The notes beneath the pieces are model-generated. The model was not told where the DNA came from, ran no database searches, and saw only the letters and a list, made by a program, of their open reading frames with translations. From a virus, in the IMG/VR virus record IMGVR_UViG_3300005589_000092, positions 1 to 26,411 of that record: DNA of 26,411 bases; one strand, 5' to 3'. Positions 12,493 through 20,099 of this stretch are shown in pieces; position 1 is the stretch's first letter, and each line of letters starts with the position of its first letter. Position numbers and translations under genes: made by a program.

Positions 12493-12828
12493 ATGAAAAT
12501 TTATAGAAAAGCGGATAAATTATATGATAAATTATTCAATAAAATTGAAAAAGCATATGATAAATTCATTAAAGATCATAATTATGTACCAGATACTTTG
12601 GAATTAACAATAAATGAATATCAAATTATATGTGATGGATGTTTTGCTGTACCGACTGCATTATTTGGAATGATAATTAAAGTAATAAATGATTGTAATA
12701 CATGCAGATCTAACACATTAAAATCATATTTTATAAATGTTTATGGTGAAAAGCCTACAATTTGTAGATATTGTAAAAATTATAATAATTACGTTAAGGA
12801 AGGAGATCTTAATGCATATTACGATTAA
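12493..12828 (+). CDS. hypothetical protein with cysteine motifs (111 aa)
   Basis: Unrecognised. Start ATG 12493 after TAGGAGGATCCA. The N-terminal half is helical and basic (KADKLYDKLFNKIEKAYDKF). The C-terminal half has cysteines as ICDGC (about 51-54), DCNTC and ICRYC, which could bind one or two metal ions. The last codons contain the SD of the next gene (AAGGAGATC), giving a 17-nt overlap. No catalytic motif visible. Confidence 0.65.
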   Translation: MKIYRKADKLYDKLFNKIEKAYDKFIKDHNYVPDTLELTINEYQIICDGCFAVPTALFGMIIKVINDCNTCRSNTLKSYFINVYGEKPTICRYCKNYNNYVKEGDLNAYYD

Positions 12829-12982
12829 AACTGAAGGTGATCAAATTTATGGTCGATACACATATGTAAGACTTACAAATCATGATACAGGAGAAGTAAT
12901 TGAATACAAAGATTATGAAAGTATAGGTGCAAAAAAGATTTTTAATAAAATAGGCGTAATGATTAGAAAACATTTTCTATAG
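12812..12982 (+). CDS. hypothetical small beta-rich protein (56 aa)
   Basis: Unrecognised. ATG 12812 (MHITIKTEGDQIYGRYTYV) is selected because AAGGAGATCTTA precedes it; the frame is open from 12737 but with no site. Two or three beta-strands and a basic helical end (AKKIFNKIGVMIRKHFL). No known motif. Confidence 0.6.
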   Translation: MHITIKTEGDQIYGRYTYVRLTNHDTGEVIEYKDYESIGAKKIFNKIGVMIRKHFL

Positions 12983-12996
12983 GATCGGAGGATTTA

Positions 12997-13122
12997 ATGA
13001 AGAAAAAAGTAATCAAAAAGAAATGTGATTTATGTGGTAAAGATTTTAAAACAATTATTCCAGAAAGATTTGCTTGTACAACATGTACTAAACAACATAA
13101 TGAAGATATGAAAAATCAATAA
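12997..13122 (+). CDS. mini zinc-ribbon protein (41 aa)
   Basis: ATG 12997 after CGGAGGATTTA. The product is almost a bare zinc ribbon: KKCDLCGKDFKTI, then FACTTCTKQ, i.e. CxxC, 14 residues, CxxC, flanked by a Lys-rich N-terminus (MKKKVIKKK). Compatible with one structural zinc and with RNA or DNA contact. Such mini ribbons are frequent among phage early proteins; the target is unknown. Confidence 0.65.
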   Translation: MKKKVIKKKCDLCGKDFKTIIPERFACTTCTKQHNEDMKNQ

Positions 13123-13136
13123 GATCGGAGGATCTA

Positions 13137-13340
13137 ATGAATTATGAAAAAATATTTAAAATATTAGTTCCTTTAGGAAACCATACTTTAGAATTAAACA
13201 AAGGAATTGATTTTGATTGGATCAGAAGTGACAAAGATATAACAGGATTAGATGATCTTACATTAGAATTAAATAATGAGGCGGTAATGTTTATACATCA
13301 TAATACAGGAGTTATATTTATATTTGAAAGGAGATCCTAA
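13137..13340 (+). CDS. hypothetical protein (67 aa)
   Basis: Unrecognised. ATG 13137 after GATCGGAGGATCTA, nearly the same initiation sequence as the gene before it (CGGAGGATTTA). Acidic middle with a hydrophobic end (EAVMFIHHNTGVIFIFERRS). Its stop codon abuts the next ATG directly, so the two are co-translated. Confidence 0.6.
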   Translation: MNYEKIFKILVPLGNHTLELNKGIDFDWIRSDKDITGLDDLTLELNNEAVMFIHHNTGVIFIFERRS

Positions 13341-13718
13341 ATGAAAGCAATACAAAAATATTTTGATAATGTATTTAATTCACATGATTCAAGAAAAGAT
13401 AATCTTATATCATGTATGAAATGGTTAACAAAATACGTTATTGGTAAAGAGGATCCAGGAAAAGTATCATATGAGATCCTGTTAGACGAAGAATCAGAAA
13501 CAGGTATAAAACTACAATTATTTGCAGTACTAGATGACACTAAACATTTTAGTATGAGATGCAAAGCGTGCAAGGAATTTCACAATAGTTTCTTTATCAC
13601 GGATAAGAATGATTGTGATAGATGTAATGCTAAAGCATATCGAAAAGATATCAAGGCAACACTGACCACTATCAAATCAGCTAAACAAGAAAAACTAAGA
13701 CGAAAGGTTAAGGGGTAA
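13341..13718 (+). CDS. zinc-ribbon hypothetical protein (125 aa)
   Basis: No named family. ATG 13341 after AAAGGAGATCCTA. The N-terminal helical part (KAIQKYFDNVFNS; LISCMKWLTKYVIG) leads to a central strand region and a zinc-ribbon-type pair MRCKACKE ... CDRCNAK (about 73-96), then a strongly basic tail (KSAKQEKLRRKVKG). Last of the small genes before the packaging module; the basic tail and zinc pair suggest nucleic-acid binding, as inference. Confidence 0.65.
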   Translation: MKAIQKYFDNVFNSHDSRKDNLISCMKWLTKYVIGKEDPGKVSYEILLDEESETGIKLQLFAVLDDTKHFSMRCKACKEFHNSFFITDKNDCDRCNAKAYRKDIKATLTTIKSAKQEKLRRKVKG

Positions 13719-13769
13719 TTATTATAAAAATAAAGTTTAAATAATCATCTCTTAATCGTGGGAGGTTTT

Positions 13770-14429
13770 ATGCCAACGGTATTGAGAGAAATCTATACAG
13801 AGGAATCTGAAGAAGAGCTAATGGCAATGTCTAGGAAAGAAGTCACCCGAGATCTTACAGAAAGACAAAGAAAATTCTGTGAGTATTATACGGGTGATTT
13901 TAATATTAAGACATCAGCTATAAAGGCAGGATATGCCAAAGCATCAGCTCATCTTACTGGATGGCAGGTCCGAAACTTACCAAAAGTCAACAGATATATT
14001 TGTTGGCTTAAATTACGTGTAAGTAAAAGTTGTCATATAAATGCGATGGATCTGGTTGATATGTATGCCAGAATAGCTTTTGCTGATATGACAGATTTTG
14101 TTAAAGTAAAGAATGGAAGATTATCTATAGCAGATACTGAAGACATCGATGGTCAGATTGTAAAGAAAATCAAGAAGGGACGAGATGGAATTACTATTGA
14201 ACTTGAAGATAGAATGCGAGCTATGGAGAAGTTGGAGAATTACTTTGACGTAAGGCCTGCAGACTGGAAACAACGTATTGAAGAACGTAAAGTTAAGATC
14301 CTTGAAGAGAAACTAGCGTTAGACAAAAAACGCTTAGGAGAAGGTGATGAATGGGAAGACGATGGATTCCTAGAAGCTATTGAGGATATAACAGAAGAGG
14401 TGTGGTCAGATGAAGAAACAGAAGATTAA
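13770..14429 (+). CDS. terS: terminase small subunit
   Basis: DNA-recognition subunit of the packaging motor. After a short acidic head, residues from about 30 show the classic terminase small-subunit helix-turn-helix: LTERQRKFCEYYTGDFN, then IKAGYAKASAHLTGWQVRNLPKVNRYI. The next part (DLVDMYARIAFADMTDF ... DRMRAMEKLENYF) matches the oligomerisation region of the Terminase_2 family. The C-terminus is acidic (GEGDEWEDDGFLEAIEDI), where it would contact the large subunit. ATG 13770 is chosen because GGGAGG lies 5 nt upstream; a GTG at 13758 is the alternative. It overlaps the large-subunit gene by 20 nt. Confidence 0.88.
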   Translation: MPTVLREIYTEESEEELMAMSRKEVTRDLTERQRKFCEYYTGDFNIKTSAIKAGYAKASAHLTGWQVRNLPKVNRYICWLKLRVSKSCHINAMDLVDMYARIAFADMTDFVKVKNGRLSIADTEDIDGQIVKKIKKGRDGITIELEDRMRAMEKLENYFDVRPADWKQRIEERKVKILEEKLALDKKRLGEGDEWEDDGFLEAIEDITEEVWSDEETED

Positions 14430-15813
14430 ACAGATAGATAAGAATGACTACATAAACGCAGTAGAGCCAAAGAATACGTATAATAAAAAACGTATGTTTA
14501 AGTGGACTAAACTAAGTAAGAAACAAAAGAAGGTACTAACATGGTGGACTTCTAATTCTCCAGTCAGAGACAAGGATCTACTGATTGCAGACGGAGCTGT
14601 CAGAAGCGGTAAAACATTAATAATGAGCTTCTCCTACGTGATCTGGGCAATGTCAACCTTTAATTATGCTAAATTTGGTATGGCAGGAAAGACAGTTGGA
14701 TCCTTTAGGCGAAACGTAGTATTTCTATTAAAGATTATCTTGCGTTTGAGAGGATATTCAGTAACAGATAAGAGAACAGAAAATATGTTGATCATATCAA
14801 GGAATGATAGAATAAATTACTTCTATATCTTTGGTGGTAATGATGAACGGTCACAGGATTTAGTACAAGGATTCACATCAGCTGGATTCTTCTTCGACGA
14901 GGTAACGTTAATGCCTCAATCATTTGTCAATCAGGCGGTTGCCAGATGCTCTGAGGAAGGTGCTAAAATGTGGTTTAACTGCAATCCAAGAGGGCCATAT
15001 CATTGGTTTAAGTTAGAATGGATTGACAAAGTTAAAGAAAAGAACGGAATCAGATTGCATTTTGATCTAGACGATAACCCATCACTTAGTGAAAAGGTTA
15101 AAGCGAGATATAGAAGAATGTTCAAGGGCGTATTCTATATGAGATATATTCTAGGTTTATGGGTAATGGCAGAAGGATTAATCTATGGTGTATTCAATCA
15201 GGATATGATTATAAATGATCTACCTAGAGGAATTAAAATGAAGAACAAATGGATCGGCATTGACTACGGACAATCTAATCCAACAGTATTTCTATTAATT
15301 GCTTATGGATCAGATCACAGGATCTACATTTTAGATGAGTATATATATGATGGAAAATCAACGGTAGAGTCAAAACAAAAATCTCCATCTATGTTAGCTA
15401 AAGATTTTAAGATCTGGTTGAGAAAGAATGGACCAATGCAGCAAAATATGAAAAGAACTTCTTTAAGATATGATAGAGCATACATAGATCCATCAGCAAA
15501 AGGATTTATATTGCAACTACACGAAGAAGGAGTAGGAAACATCTCTACAGCAAACAATGATGTGAATAGAGGTATTGAATTACTATCATCTCTTATAGAA
15601 AATGATTTATTAAGAGTAATGTCACATTGCAAAAATACGATTAAAGAATTCTTCTCTTATAAATGGGATGAGAAAGCTCAGGAAAAGGGAGAAGATAAAC
15701 CAGTTAAAGAACACGATCACTGTATGGACGCATTACGATACTTTGCTAATGGCCAACGTGAGTTATTACAACGATTGATAGTTGCATACGGATCTATAAG
15801 AAAGGCGGCATGA
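14410..15813 (+). CDS. terL: terminase large subunit
   Basis: ATPase and nuclease that pump and cut concatemeric DNA at the portal, 467 aa. ATPase part: Walker A GAVRSGKT (62-69), the Walker B region GFFFDEV with D163/E164, and the coupling segment WFNCNPRGPYHWFK (188-201). RNase H-like nuclease part: WIGIDYGQSNP with D285, YIDPSAKGF with D360, and EHDHCMDALRYF with D436/D440. All key residues are present. The layout resembles PBSX/SPP1-type terminases. Start ATG 14410 has AGAGGTG upstream inside terS. The organisation small-large-(accessory)-portal is as expected, with seven extra reading frames and one decayed copy before the portal. Confidence 0.95.
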   Translation: MKKQKIKQIDKNDYINAVEPKNTYNKKRMFKWTKLSKKQKKVLTWWTSNSPVRDKDLLIADGAVRSGKTLIMSFSYVIWAMSTFNYAKFGMAGKTVGSFRRNVVFLLKIILRLRGYSVTDKRTENMLIISRNDRINYFYIFGGNDERSQDLVQGFTSAGFFFDEVTLMPQSFVNQAVARCSEEGAKMWFNCNPRGPYHWFKLEWIDKVKEKNGIRLHFDLDDNPSLSEKVKARYRRMFKGVFYMRYILGLWVMAEGLIYGVFNQDMIINDLPRGIKMKNKWIGIDYGQSNPTVFLLIAYGSDHRIYILDEYIYDGKSTVESKQKSPSMLAKDFKIWLRKNGPMQQNMKRTSLRYDRAYIDPSAKGFILQLHEEGVGNISTANNDVNRGIELLSSLIENDLLRVMSHCKNTIKEFFSYKWDEKAQEKGEDKPVKEHDHCMDALRYFANGQRELLQRLIVAYGSIRKAA

Positions 15814-15814
15814 T

Positions 15815-15967
15815 ATGACTAAATTAGAATCATTTTGTAGATTTGATTGTAGATTAAAAGGGCAATATTTAAATGTACTTCTTGAAACAGGTAAGGATAT
15901 TTGCAATATATGCCCTTTAAAGCAATATCTAAAAGAAGAAAAGCAGAAAATCACAAAGGAGAAGTAA
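15815..15967 (+). CDS. four-cysteine mini protein (50 aa)
   Basis: Unrecognised. ATG 15815 starts 1 nt after the terminase stop, with AAAGGCGG in the terminase end as a modest site. Cysteines are C8, C12, C31 and C34 (FCRFDCR ... ICNICP), so CxxxC...CxxC could hold one zinc. Lys-rich C-terminus (KEEKQKITKEK). Confidence 0.6.
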   Translation: MTKLESFCRFDCRLKGQYLNVLLETGKDICNICPLKQYLKEEKQKITKEK

Positions 15968-15968
15968 T

Positions 15969-16229
15969 ATGAGAGTAAGAGTACAAGGGCATTATAATGT
16001 AAGTCCTATTCCATCAGATAATCCAACTAAAGCATATATTAACAGCATTGATGGAGCTCAATTTGATGAGATAATAATTTGTGATAAATTTGAAACACTT
16101 GAAGACATAAAAAATATTCTTAAAAGGGTATATGATATAGCAGATGTAACCATTTATAGAATGCTAACTCCTAGTAATAGGATATTTGCATTATATCATG
16201 CTAAAATTGGTTGGATGATATACGATTAG
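15969..16229 (+). CDS. hypothetical protein (86 aa)
   Basis: Unrecognised. ATG 15969 after AAAGGAGAAGTAAT. Mixed alpha/beta: RVRVQGHYNV, FDEIIICDKFETLEDIKNI, VYDIADVTIYRM, ending in aromatic-rich ALYHAKIGWMIYD. No motif, membrane segment or signal. Confidence 0.65.
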   Translation: MRVRVQGHYNVSPIPSDNPTKAYINSIDGAQFDEIIICDKFETLEDIKNILKRVYDIADVTIYRMLTPSNRIFALYHAKIGWMIYD

Positions 16230-16242
16230 AAAGGAGATCTTA

Positions 16243-16389
16243 ATGAAACTTTTATTAGCAACAGCTTTGATATTCTTATATGGTACAATCATTGTACTAG
16301 GGACACAAGTGTACGCAATAGCATTTATTTTAATCATGATGTGTATAATTGTATATCTTATCTTAAAAAATACTGAGCAATTGGAATGA
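16243..16389 (+). CDS. small two-helix membrane protein (48 aa)
   Basis: ATG 16243 after AAAGGAGATCTTA. Two hydrophobic helices: LLLATALIFLYGTIIVLG (3-20) and AIAFILIMMCIIVYLIL (25-41), separated by a short turn (TQVY) and ended by the polar tail KNTEQLE. Size and shape would suit a holin-like or other phage membrane peptide, but placement between terminase and structural genes is not diagnostic and no endolysin is nearby. A diverged second copy lies directly downstream in the same frame (see next entry). Confidence 0.65.
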   Translation: MKLLLATALIFLYGTIIVLGTQVYAIAFILIMMCIIVYLILKNTEQLE

Positions 16390-16512
16390 CTTGGCGCACA
16401 TGGTAAAACATTGTACAATACAACACAAGTGCTTACCATGTTATTCATTTTAGTAGCTATAATAGCTATAATCTACATGATCCTAAAGAATACAGAGGTA
16501 AGCAAAGAATAA
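16390..16512 (+). pseudogene. diverged tandem copy of the two-helix membrane gene
   Basis: Reading on in the same frame after the TGA of the previous gene gives LYNTTQVLTMLFILVAI, then IIYMILKNTEVSKE, which aligns with LYGT...TQVYAIAFILIMM, then VYLILKNTEQLE of the upstream gene. It keeps the second helix and the KNTE tail but not a proper first helix. Possible starts are TTG 16411 or ATG 16438 (24 aa), neither with a ribosome site, so it may be silent or need coupling or read-through. The DNA also aligns (CATTGTAC, ACACAAGTG, ATTTTA blocks). Tandem duplication followed by decay is the simplest reading. Confidence 0.5.
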
Positions 16513-16525
16513 GGAGGTGAATTTC

Positions 16526-16810
16526 ATGTCTAGGCCGACGGGATTAATAGCAGATAAAATGACACATAGAATTAAAGATTTCAGAAAACTAATCGGCAAG
16601 AAAATAGAATGCAATGGCATGAAATATATAATTGTAAACGTGGGGTACCAACCTGGCACTTATGGCCTTACGTTAGACGGAACAACAAATCCAGGAAATA
16701 GAGGTGTTTGGGTAAAAGGCTTAAATGATCTACATCAATTAAAGTTTATTACAATAAAAGAAATAAATGCACATTATAAATGGATAAGGGAGGATAGAAG
16801 TAATGGTTGA
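16526..16810 (+). CDS. hypothetical protein (94 aa)
   Basis: Unrecognised. ATG 16526 (MSRPTGLIADKM) with AAGGAGGTG 7 nt upstream; GTG 16517 lies within that site and is less likely. Small beta-rich protein: KKIECNGMKYIIVNVGY, GTYGLTLDG, RGVWVKGL, compatible with an SH3-like barrel. It ends with a helix and a basic tail. It overlaps the following structural gene by 8 nt. Confidence 0.65.
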   Translation: MSRPTGLIADKMTHRIKDFRKLIGKKIECNGMKYIIVNVGYQPGTYGLTLDGTTNPGNRGVWVKGLNDLHQLKFITIKEINAHYKWIREDRSNG

Positions 16811-17708
16811 TAACCCTAACAAAACCAGAACATATAGAGCAGGAAAGGCATTTACAAGTGATGGGACATACATCAATATATACGATCTATTCTTTGAACT
16901 ACAACAATTGATAATGTCATGGGAAGCTAATGGAATTCCGATAGATGATAGAGAACCGATAGAAACTTTAGAACAAGACAATACTAATGCACCATTTATA
17001 GCAAATATAAATCAGGTAATAGTTAGAACAACAACAGCATCAATAGCAACAAAGGACACTTTTACAGTTGATATTACTGATATTACAGGATTTTTAGTAG
17101 GAGATTCCCTTGTTATAGGAGATATTCTTGCAGATAGATTTTATTTTGGATCTATACTAGATATTACGGTAAATACAATAACAATGGATACCCCTTTTGA
17201 TTATACATTTCCCTCAGGATCTCCATGCAGTACAAGATCAACAAATATGGCAGTTGACGGAAGTATAACCCCTCAAACGTTTTCTGTTAGAGGAGAAGGA
17301 AGTGAGCAAATACCAACAGTATTTGATATTTCAAGAATAATTATTACATGCCTAACAGACACAGCTTGTAGTTTGATAGAATTTGGTGATATCCCTAAAT
17401 TATTAAGAGGATTAGTTATGAGAAGAGTTAATGGAGATACAAATAATATCTTTAATGTTAAATCAAATCAGGATCTGGCAAACCTTGCATTTGATTTTGA
17501 TATTTATGCATCAACCAATCCAGTACAAGGACAAGACGGATTTACATGCAGACTTACATTTAATGGACAAAGTAAAATGGGAGTAGCAATAAGGATTGGG
17601 CCAGGTGAGGACATTGAATTTATTGTACAAGATGATTTAACTGATATCAACAATTTAAGCATAATAGTGGAAGGACATATAGTAGATGTAGGGTATACAG
17701 GATATTAG
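16803..17708 (+). CDS. putative beta-rich virion protein (301 aa)
   Basis: No named family. ATG 16803 after GGGAGGATAGAAGTA. An N-terminal helical part (YINIYDLFFELQQLIMSW) is followed by almost continuous beta-strand predictions with repeated Thr/Ile/Asp (TKDTFTVDITDITGFLVGD; DITVNTITMDTPFDYTF) and a C-terminal VEGHIVDVGYTGY. Composition (few Lys, many Thr/Asn/Asp, no catalytic motif) is typical of phage structural proteins such as collar, fibre or decoration subunits. Position between terminase and portal, in front of two more beta-rich genes, supports a virion component. Exact location in the particle is unknown. Confidence 0.55.
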   Translation: MVDNPNKTRTYRAGKAFTSDGTYINIYDLFFELQQLIMSWEANGIPIDDREPIETLEQDNTNAPFIANINQVIVRTTTASIATKDTFTVDITDITGFLVGDSLVIGDILADRFYFGSILDITVNTITMDTPFDYTFPSGSPCSTRSTNMAVDGSITPQTFSVRGEGSEQIPTVFDISRIIITCLTDTACSLIEFGDIPKLLRGLVMRRVNGDTNNIFNVKSNQDLANLAFDFDIYASTNPVQGQDGFTCRLTFNGQSKMGVAIRIGPGEDIEFIVQDDLTDINNLSIIVEGHIVDVGYTGY

Positions 17709-17722
17709 GAGGATAATGAATA

Positions 17723-18028
17723 ATGGCAGACGTAACAGTAGGAAACAAAAAGAGAATAGCAGTAGCAACAGGTGTAAAGCAGAGATTAGTATTTGAACCA
17801 CCAATTGATAACTTAATATTAAAAAAGATAGGATCTGGTACAATTGCCTATATGGTAAATGCAATAGAAGCAGATATGGCAGACATTAATGAGGAAGAAG
17901 CTAATTCATTAACTGATGATTTTGCAACTCGTGATCTATATAAACCAAACGGAATTAGACATCTTGTAATTATAAGTGATGCAGACGTTACATTGGAATT
18001 AGACACTGAGAAAACTAAACTACTTTAG
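17723..18028 (+). CDS. putative small virion protein (101 aa)
   Basis: Unrecognised. ATG 17723, with AGGAGG 10 nt upstream at the end of the preceding gene. Starts MADVTVGNKKRIAVATG, then KQRLVFEPPIDNLILKKI, an acidic helix (ANAIEADMADINEEEAN-like stretch, about 47-61) and the end HLVIISDADVTLELDTEK. Alternating strands with one helix; the style resembles small phage structural proteins. Likely partner of the 16803 and 18038 products, since all three are expressed in series. Confidence 0.55.
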   Translation: MADVTVGNKKRIAVATGVKQRLVFEPPIDNLILKKIGSGTIAYMVNAIEADMADINEEEANSLTDDFATRDLYKPNGIRHLVIISDADVTLELDTEKTKLL

Positions 18029-18037
18029 GAGAAGATC

Positions 18038-18493
18038 ATGAAGAATTCATTTGTAAATAAAGGCGGAGGTAATTCCTTCATATCAAAATACATGACTCCA
18101 GCAGCAGGAGGAGGGACTCCGGTTTTATGGGATGGAACATATCCCCAAGGATGGAAAACAAATAACGCTTACATTTTTGTAGATACAACTGATACATTAG
18201 TTAGATCAATATTTATTGATGTATCATCAGTGGCAACTGGTGCAACGATTAGAATAAATACAGATAATGTACCTGGCAAGAATCAATATTGTCAAACAAG
18301 TGAAACAATAGAGGATCTTTTAGCTTGGGCAGATCCATCATTTACAGATACCACGACCATTGCATATGGAGACCTACCAGCTTTTCAAGATTATTTTGAT
18401 ATAGTAAAAGTTGCCGGTACAAATACAATTGTATTTTATACAAATAACGATGGAGCACCATCTGAATATATAAACTCAGTAGAGGTTTTATAA
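18038..18493 (+). CDS. putative beta-rich virion protein (151 aa)
   Basis: Unrecognised. ATG 18038 after TTAGGAGAAGATC. A Gly-rich N-terminus (VNKGGGNSFISKYMTPAAGGG) leads into a domain with many strands (NAYIFVDTTDTLVRSIFIDV; GATIRINTDN; TNTIVFYTNN). Resembles a jelly-roll or immunoglobulin-like decoration domain by composition only. Third of three structural-looking genes ahead of the portal. Confidence 0.5.
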   Translation: MKNSFVNKGGGNSFISKYMTPAAGGGTPVLWDGTYPQGWKTNNAYIFVDTTDTLVRSIFIDVSSVATGATIRINTDNVPGKNQYCQTSETIEDLLAWADPSFTDTTTIAYGDLPAFQDYFDIVKVAGTNTIVFYTNNDGAPSEYINSVEVL

Positions 18494-18507
18494 AATAGGA
18501 GGACAAC

Positions 18508-20088
18508 ATGGCACGATTTAAAGAAGATCTAAGGTTTCCATTAGGTGGAACCCTTTATACAAAGATGAGAGAATATGCTGTGTGGTATAGTGGCGAACCA
18601 GATTTTCTAACGGAATATTATAATACTCTGGATCCGCAAAATATATTTAATACACAGTATCAAGTTAGAAAAAATAATTTCTGGGCGAGACAGGCTTATA
18701 GTGCAGGAACATCAGCAGTTCACATTCCTTTAGCTGGATCAATTGCTGAATTAAGTGCAGATCTTCTATTTGCAGAGGCACCAGCTATTAAATTAGATGA
18801 GGCTTTCAAAGAAGATGCAACTAATGAAGCTAAAGAATCTCAAGAAGAGTTAGATCAATTGCTTAGTAATGTTGAATTAAATAAAGAATGTTTACAAGGG
18901 GCTGAATTGGCTGCGGCTATTGGTGGAGTTTATATGAAAATAGCTTTTGATGAGGATCTTATTGATAGACCAATCCTGCAGTTAGAACAAATGGATAATG
19001 CCATTGCTAAATTTAGATATGGAATATTAACGGAAGTATCATTCTTTAATGCAGTATTTGCGGAATCAGCAAGTGCAGCAAAACAAAATGGAACTACTGC
19101 AAAAGTTTATAGATTGGTTGAAACATATACCAATAAAGGCACAATTGAATATGAATTATATGAAGGTACGTGTGATAAATTAGGTACAGAAATTGGGGTA
19201 GAATCTAGAGAAGAAACAAGTGATCTTGAAGATATCGATACTGGATACGATGAAATTCTTTGTCAGTATGTTCCTAATATGTTACCTAATAGAATTTCTA
19301 GAGATTCATATATTGGTCGTAGTGATCTACAAGGATTGGAAACATTGATGCTTTCATTAGATGAGTCATATAGTTCATGGATGCGTGATATTAAACTTTC
19401 AAAGGCTAAAATAATCGTTCCAGCAACTTGGTTAGAAGAGAGAGTTGGGGATGATTCAGGAACTAAAGAAACTACTTATGATACTGATAGAGCATTATAT
19501 GCTAAGTTGAATATAGATCCTGTATCAATGACAAATCTGAAAGCAGAGGCTGTACAATTTAAAATCCGTGCAGATGAATTTGAAAAGACATGTATGAATT
19601 TAATTGAAAGGGCTGTATCTCTTGCAGGATATGCACCTCAATCATTTGGAATTAATATTGCTGGAAGAGTAGAATCTGGAACAGCATTAGCAAAAAGAGA
19701 AGGTAGATCAGAAAAGAAAAAGGTTAAGAAAGAATCATTCTGGCAAACACCTTTAAATAAAGTGGTACAAGGTTTAATTTTTATTCATAATCAAGAATTT
19801 GGAGGATCCATCATGGAAGATTCAAATATAACAATTGAATTTAGTGATGGGGTAGCTTATGGAATTACTGAACTTGCAGATGCTGTTCAAAAAATAAGAG
19901 CTGCAAAAGCTGCATCAACTAAAACTATCGTTATGATGTTGCATGCTGATTGGACTGATGAGCAAGTTGATAATGAAGTTGAAAAAATTATAGCTGAAGA
20001 TAGAGCAGCAGAATTTGAAGATCCTGCTTTTCAAAGTGAGGTAGATCGTTTTAATCAACTTAAGGATCAAGACAATAACGAAGAATAG
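18508..20088 (+). CDS. portal protein (SPP1 gp6/A118-like)
   Basis: Dodecameric gate at the unique head vertex through which DNA enters and leaves, 526 aa, usual length for the SPP1_gp6-like family. Typical parts: an N-terminal head with YNTLDPQNIFNTQYQ and the NNFWARQAY block, AELSADLLFAEAP (stem/wing start), a central acidic region, WMRDIKLSKAKIIVPATWLE, and the C-terminal stretch SGTALAKREGRSEKKKV (clip/crown region), where the family has SGtAl...r..t...K. The C-terminus is acidic helical (crown). ATG 18508 has TAGGAGGACAAC upstream. Directly upstream of the minor capsid gene, in the family's standard order. Confidence 0.9.
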   Translation: MARFKEDLRFPLGGTLYTKMREYAVWYSGEPDFLTEYYNTLDPQNIFNTQYQVRKNNFWARQAYSAGTSAVHIPLAGSIAELSADLLFAEAPAIKLDEAFKEDATNEAKESQEELDQLLSNVELNKECLQGAELAAAIGGVYMKIAFDEDLIDRPILQLEQMDNAIAKFRYGILTEVSFFNAVFAESASAAKQNGTTAKVYRLVETYTNKGTIEYELYEGTCDKLGTEIGVESREETSDLEDIDTGYDEILCQYVPNMLPNRISRDSYIGRSDLQGLETLMLSLDESYSSWMRDIKLSKAKIIVPATWLEERVGDDSGTKETTYDTDRALYAKLNIDPVSMTNLKAEAVQFKIRADEFEKTCMNLIERAVSLAGYAPQSFGINIAGRVESGTALAKREGRSEKKKVKKESFWQTPLNKVVQGLIFIHNQEFGGSIMEDSNITIEFSDGVAYGITELADAVQKIRAAKAASTKTIVMMLHADWTDEQVDNEVEKIIAEDRAAEFEDPAFQSEVDRFNQLKDQDNNEE

Positions 20089-20099
20089 AGGTGAAATAA

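Noticed and set aside
16243-16389. Firm holin call for the two-helix membrane gene
   Set aside because: Two hydrophobic helices alone are not diagnostic and no endolysin gene is visible in the window.
16400-16453. ATG frame of 17 codons beginning at 16400
   Set aside because: Different frame from the recognisable second membrane-gene copy, no ribosome site, very short.
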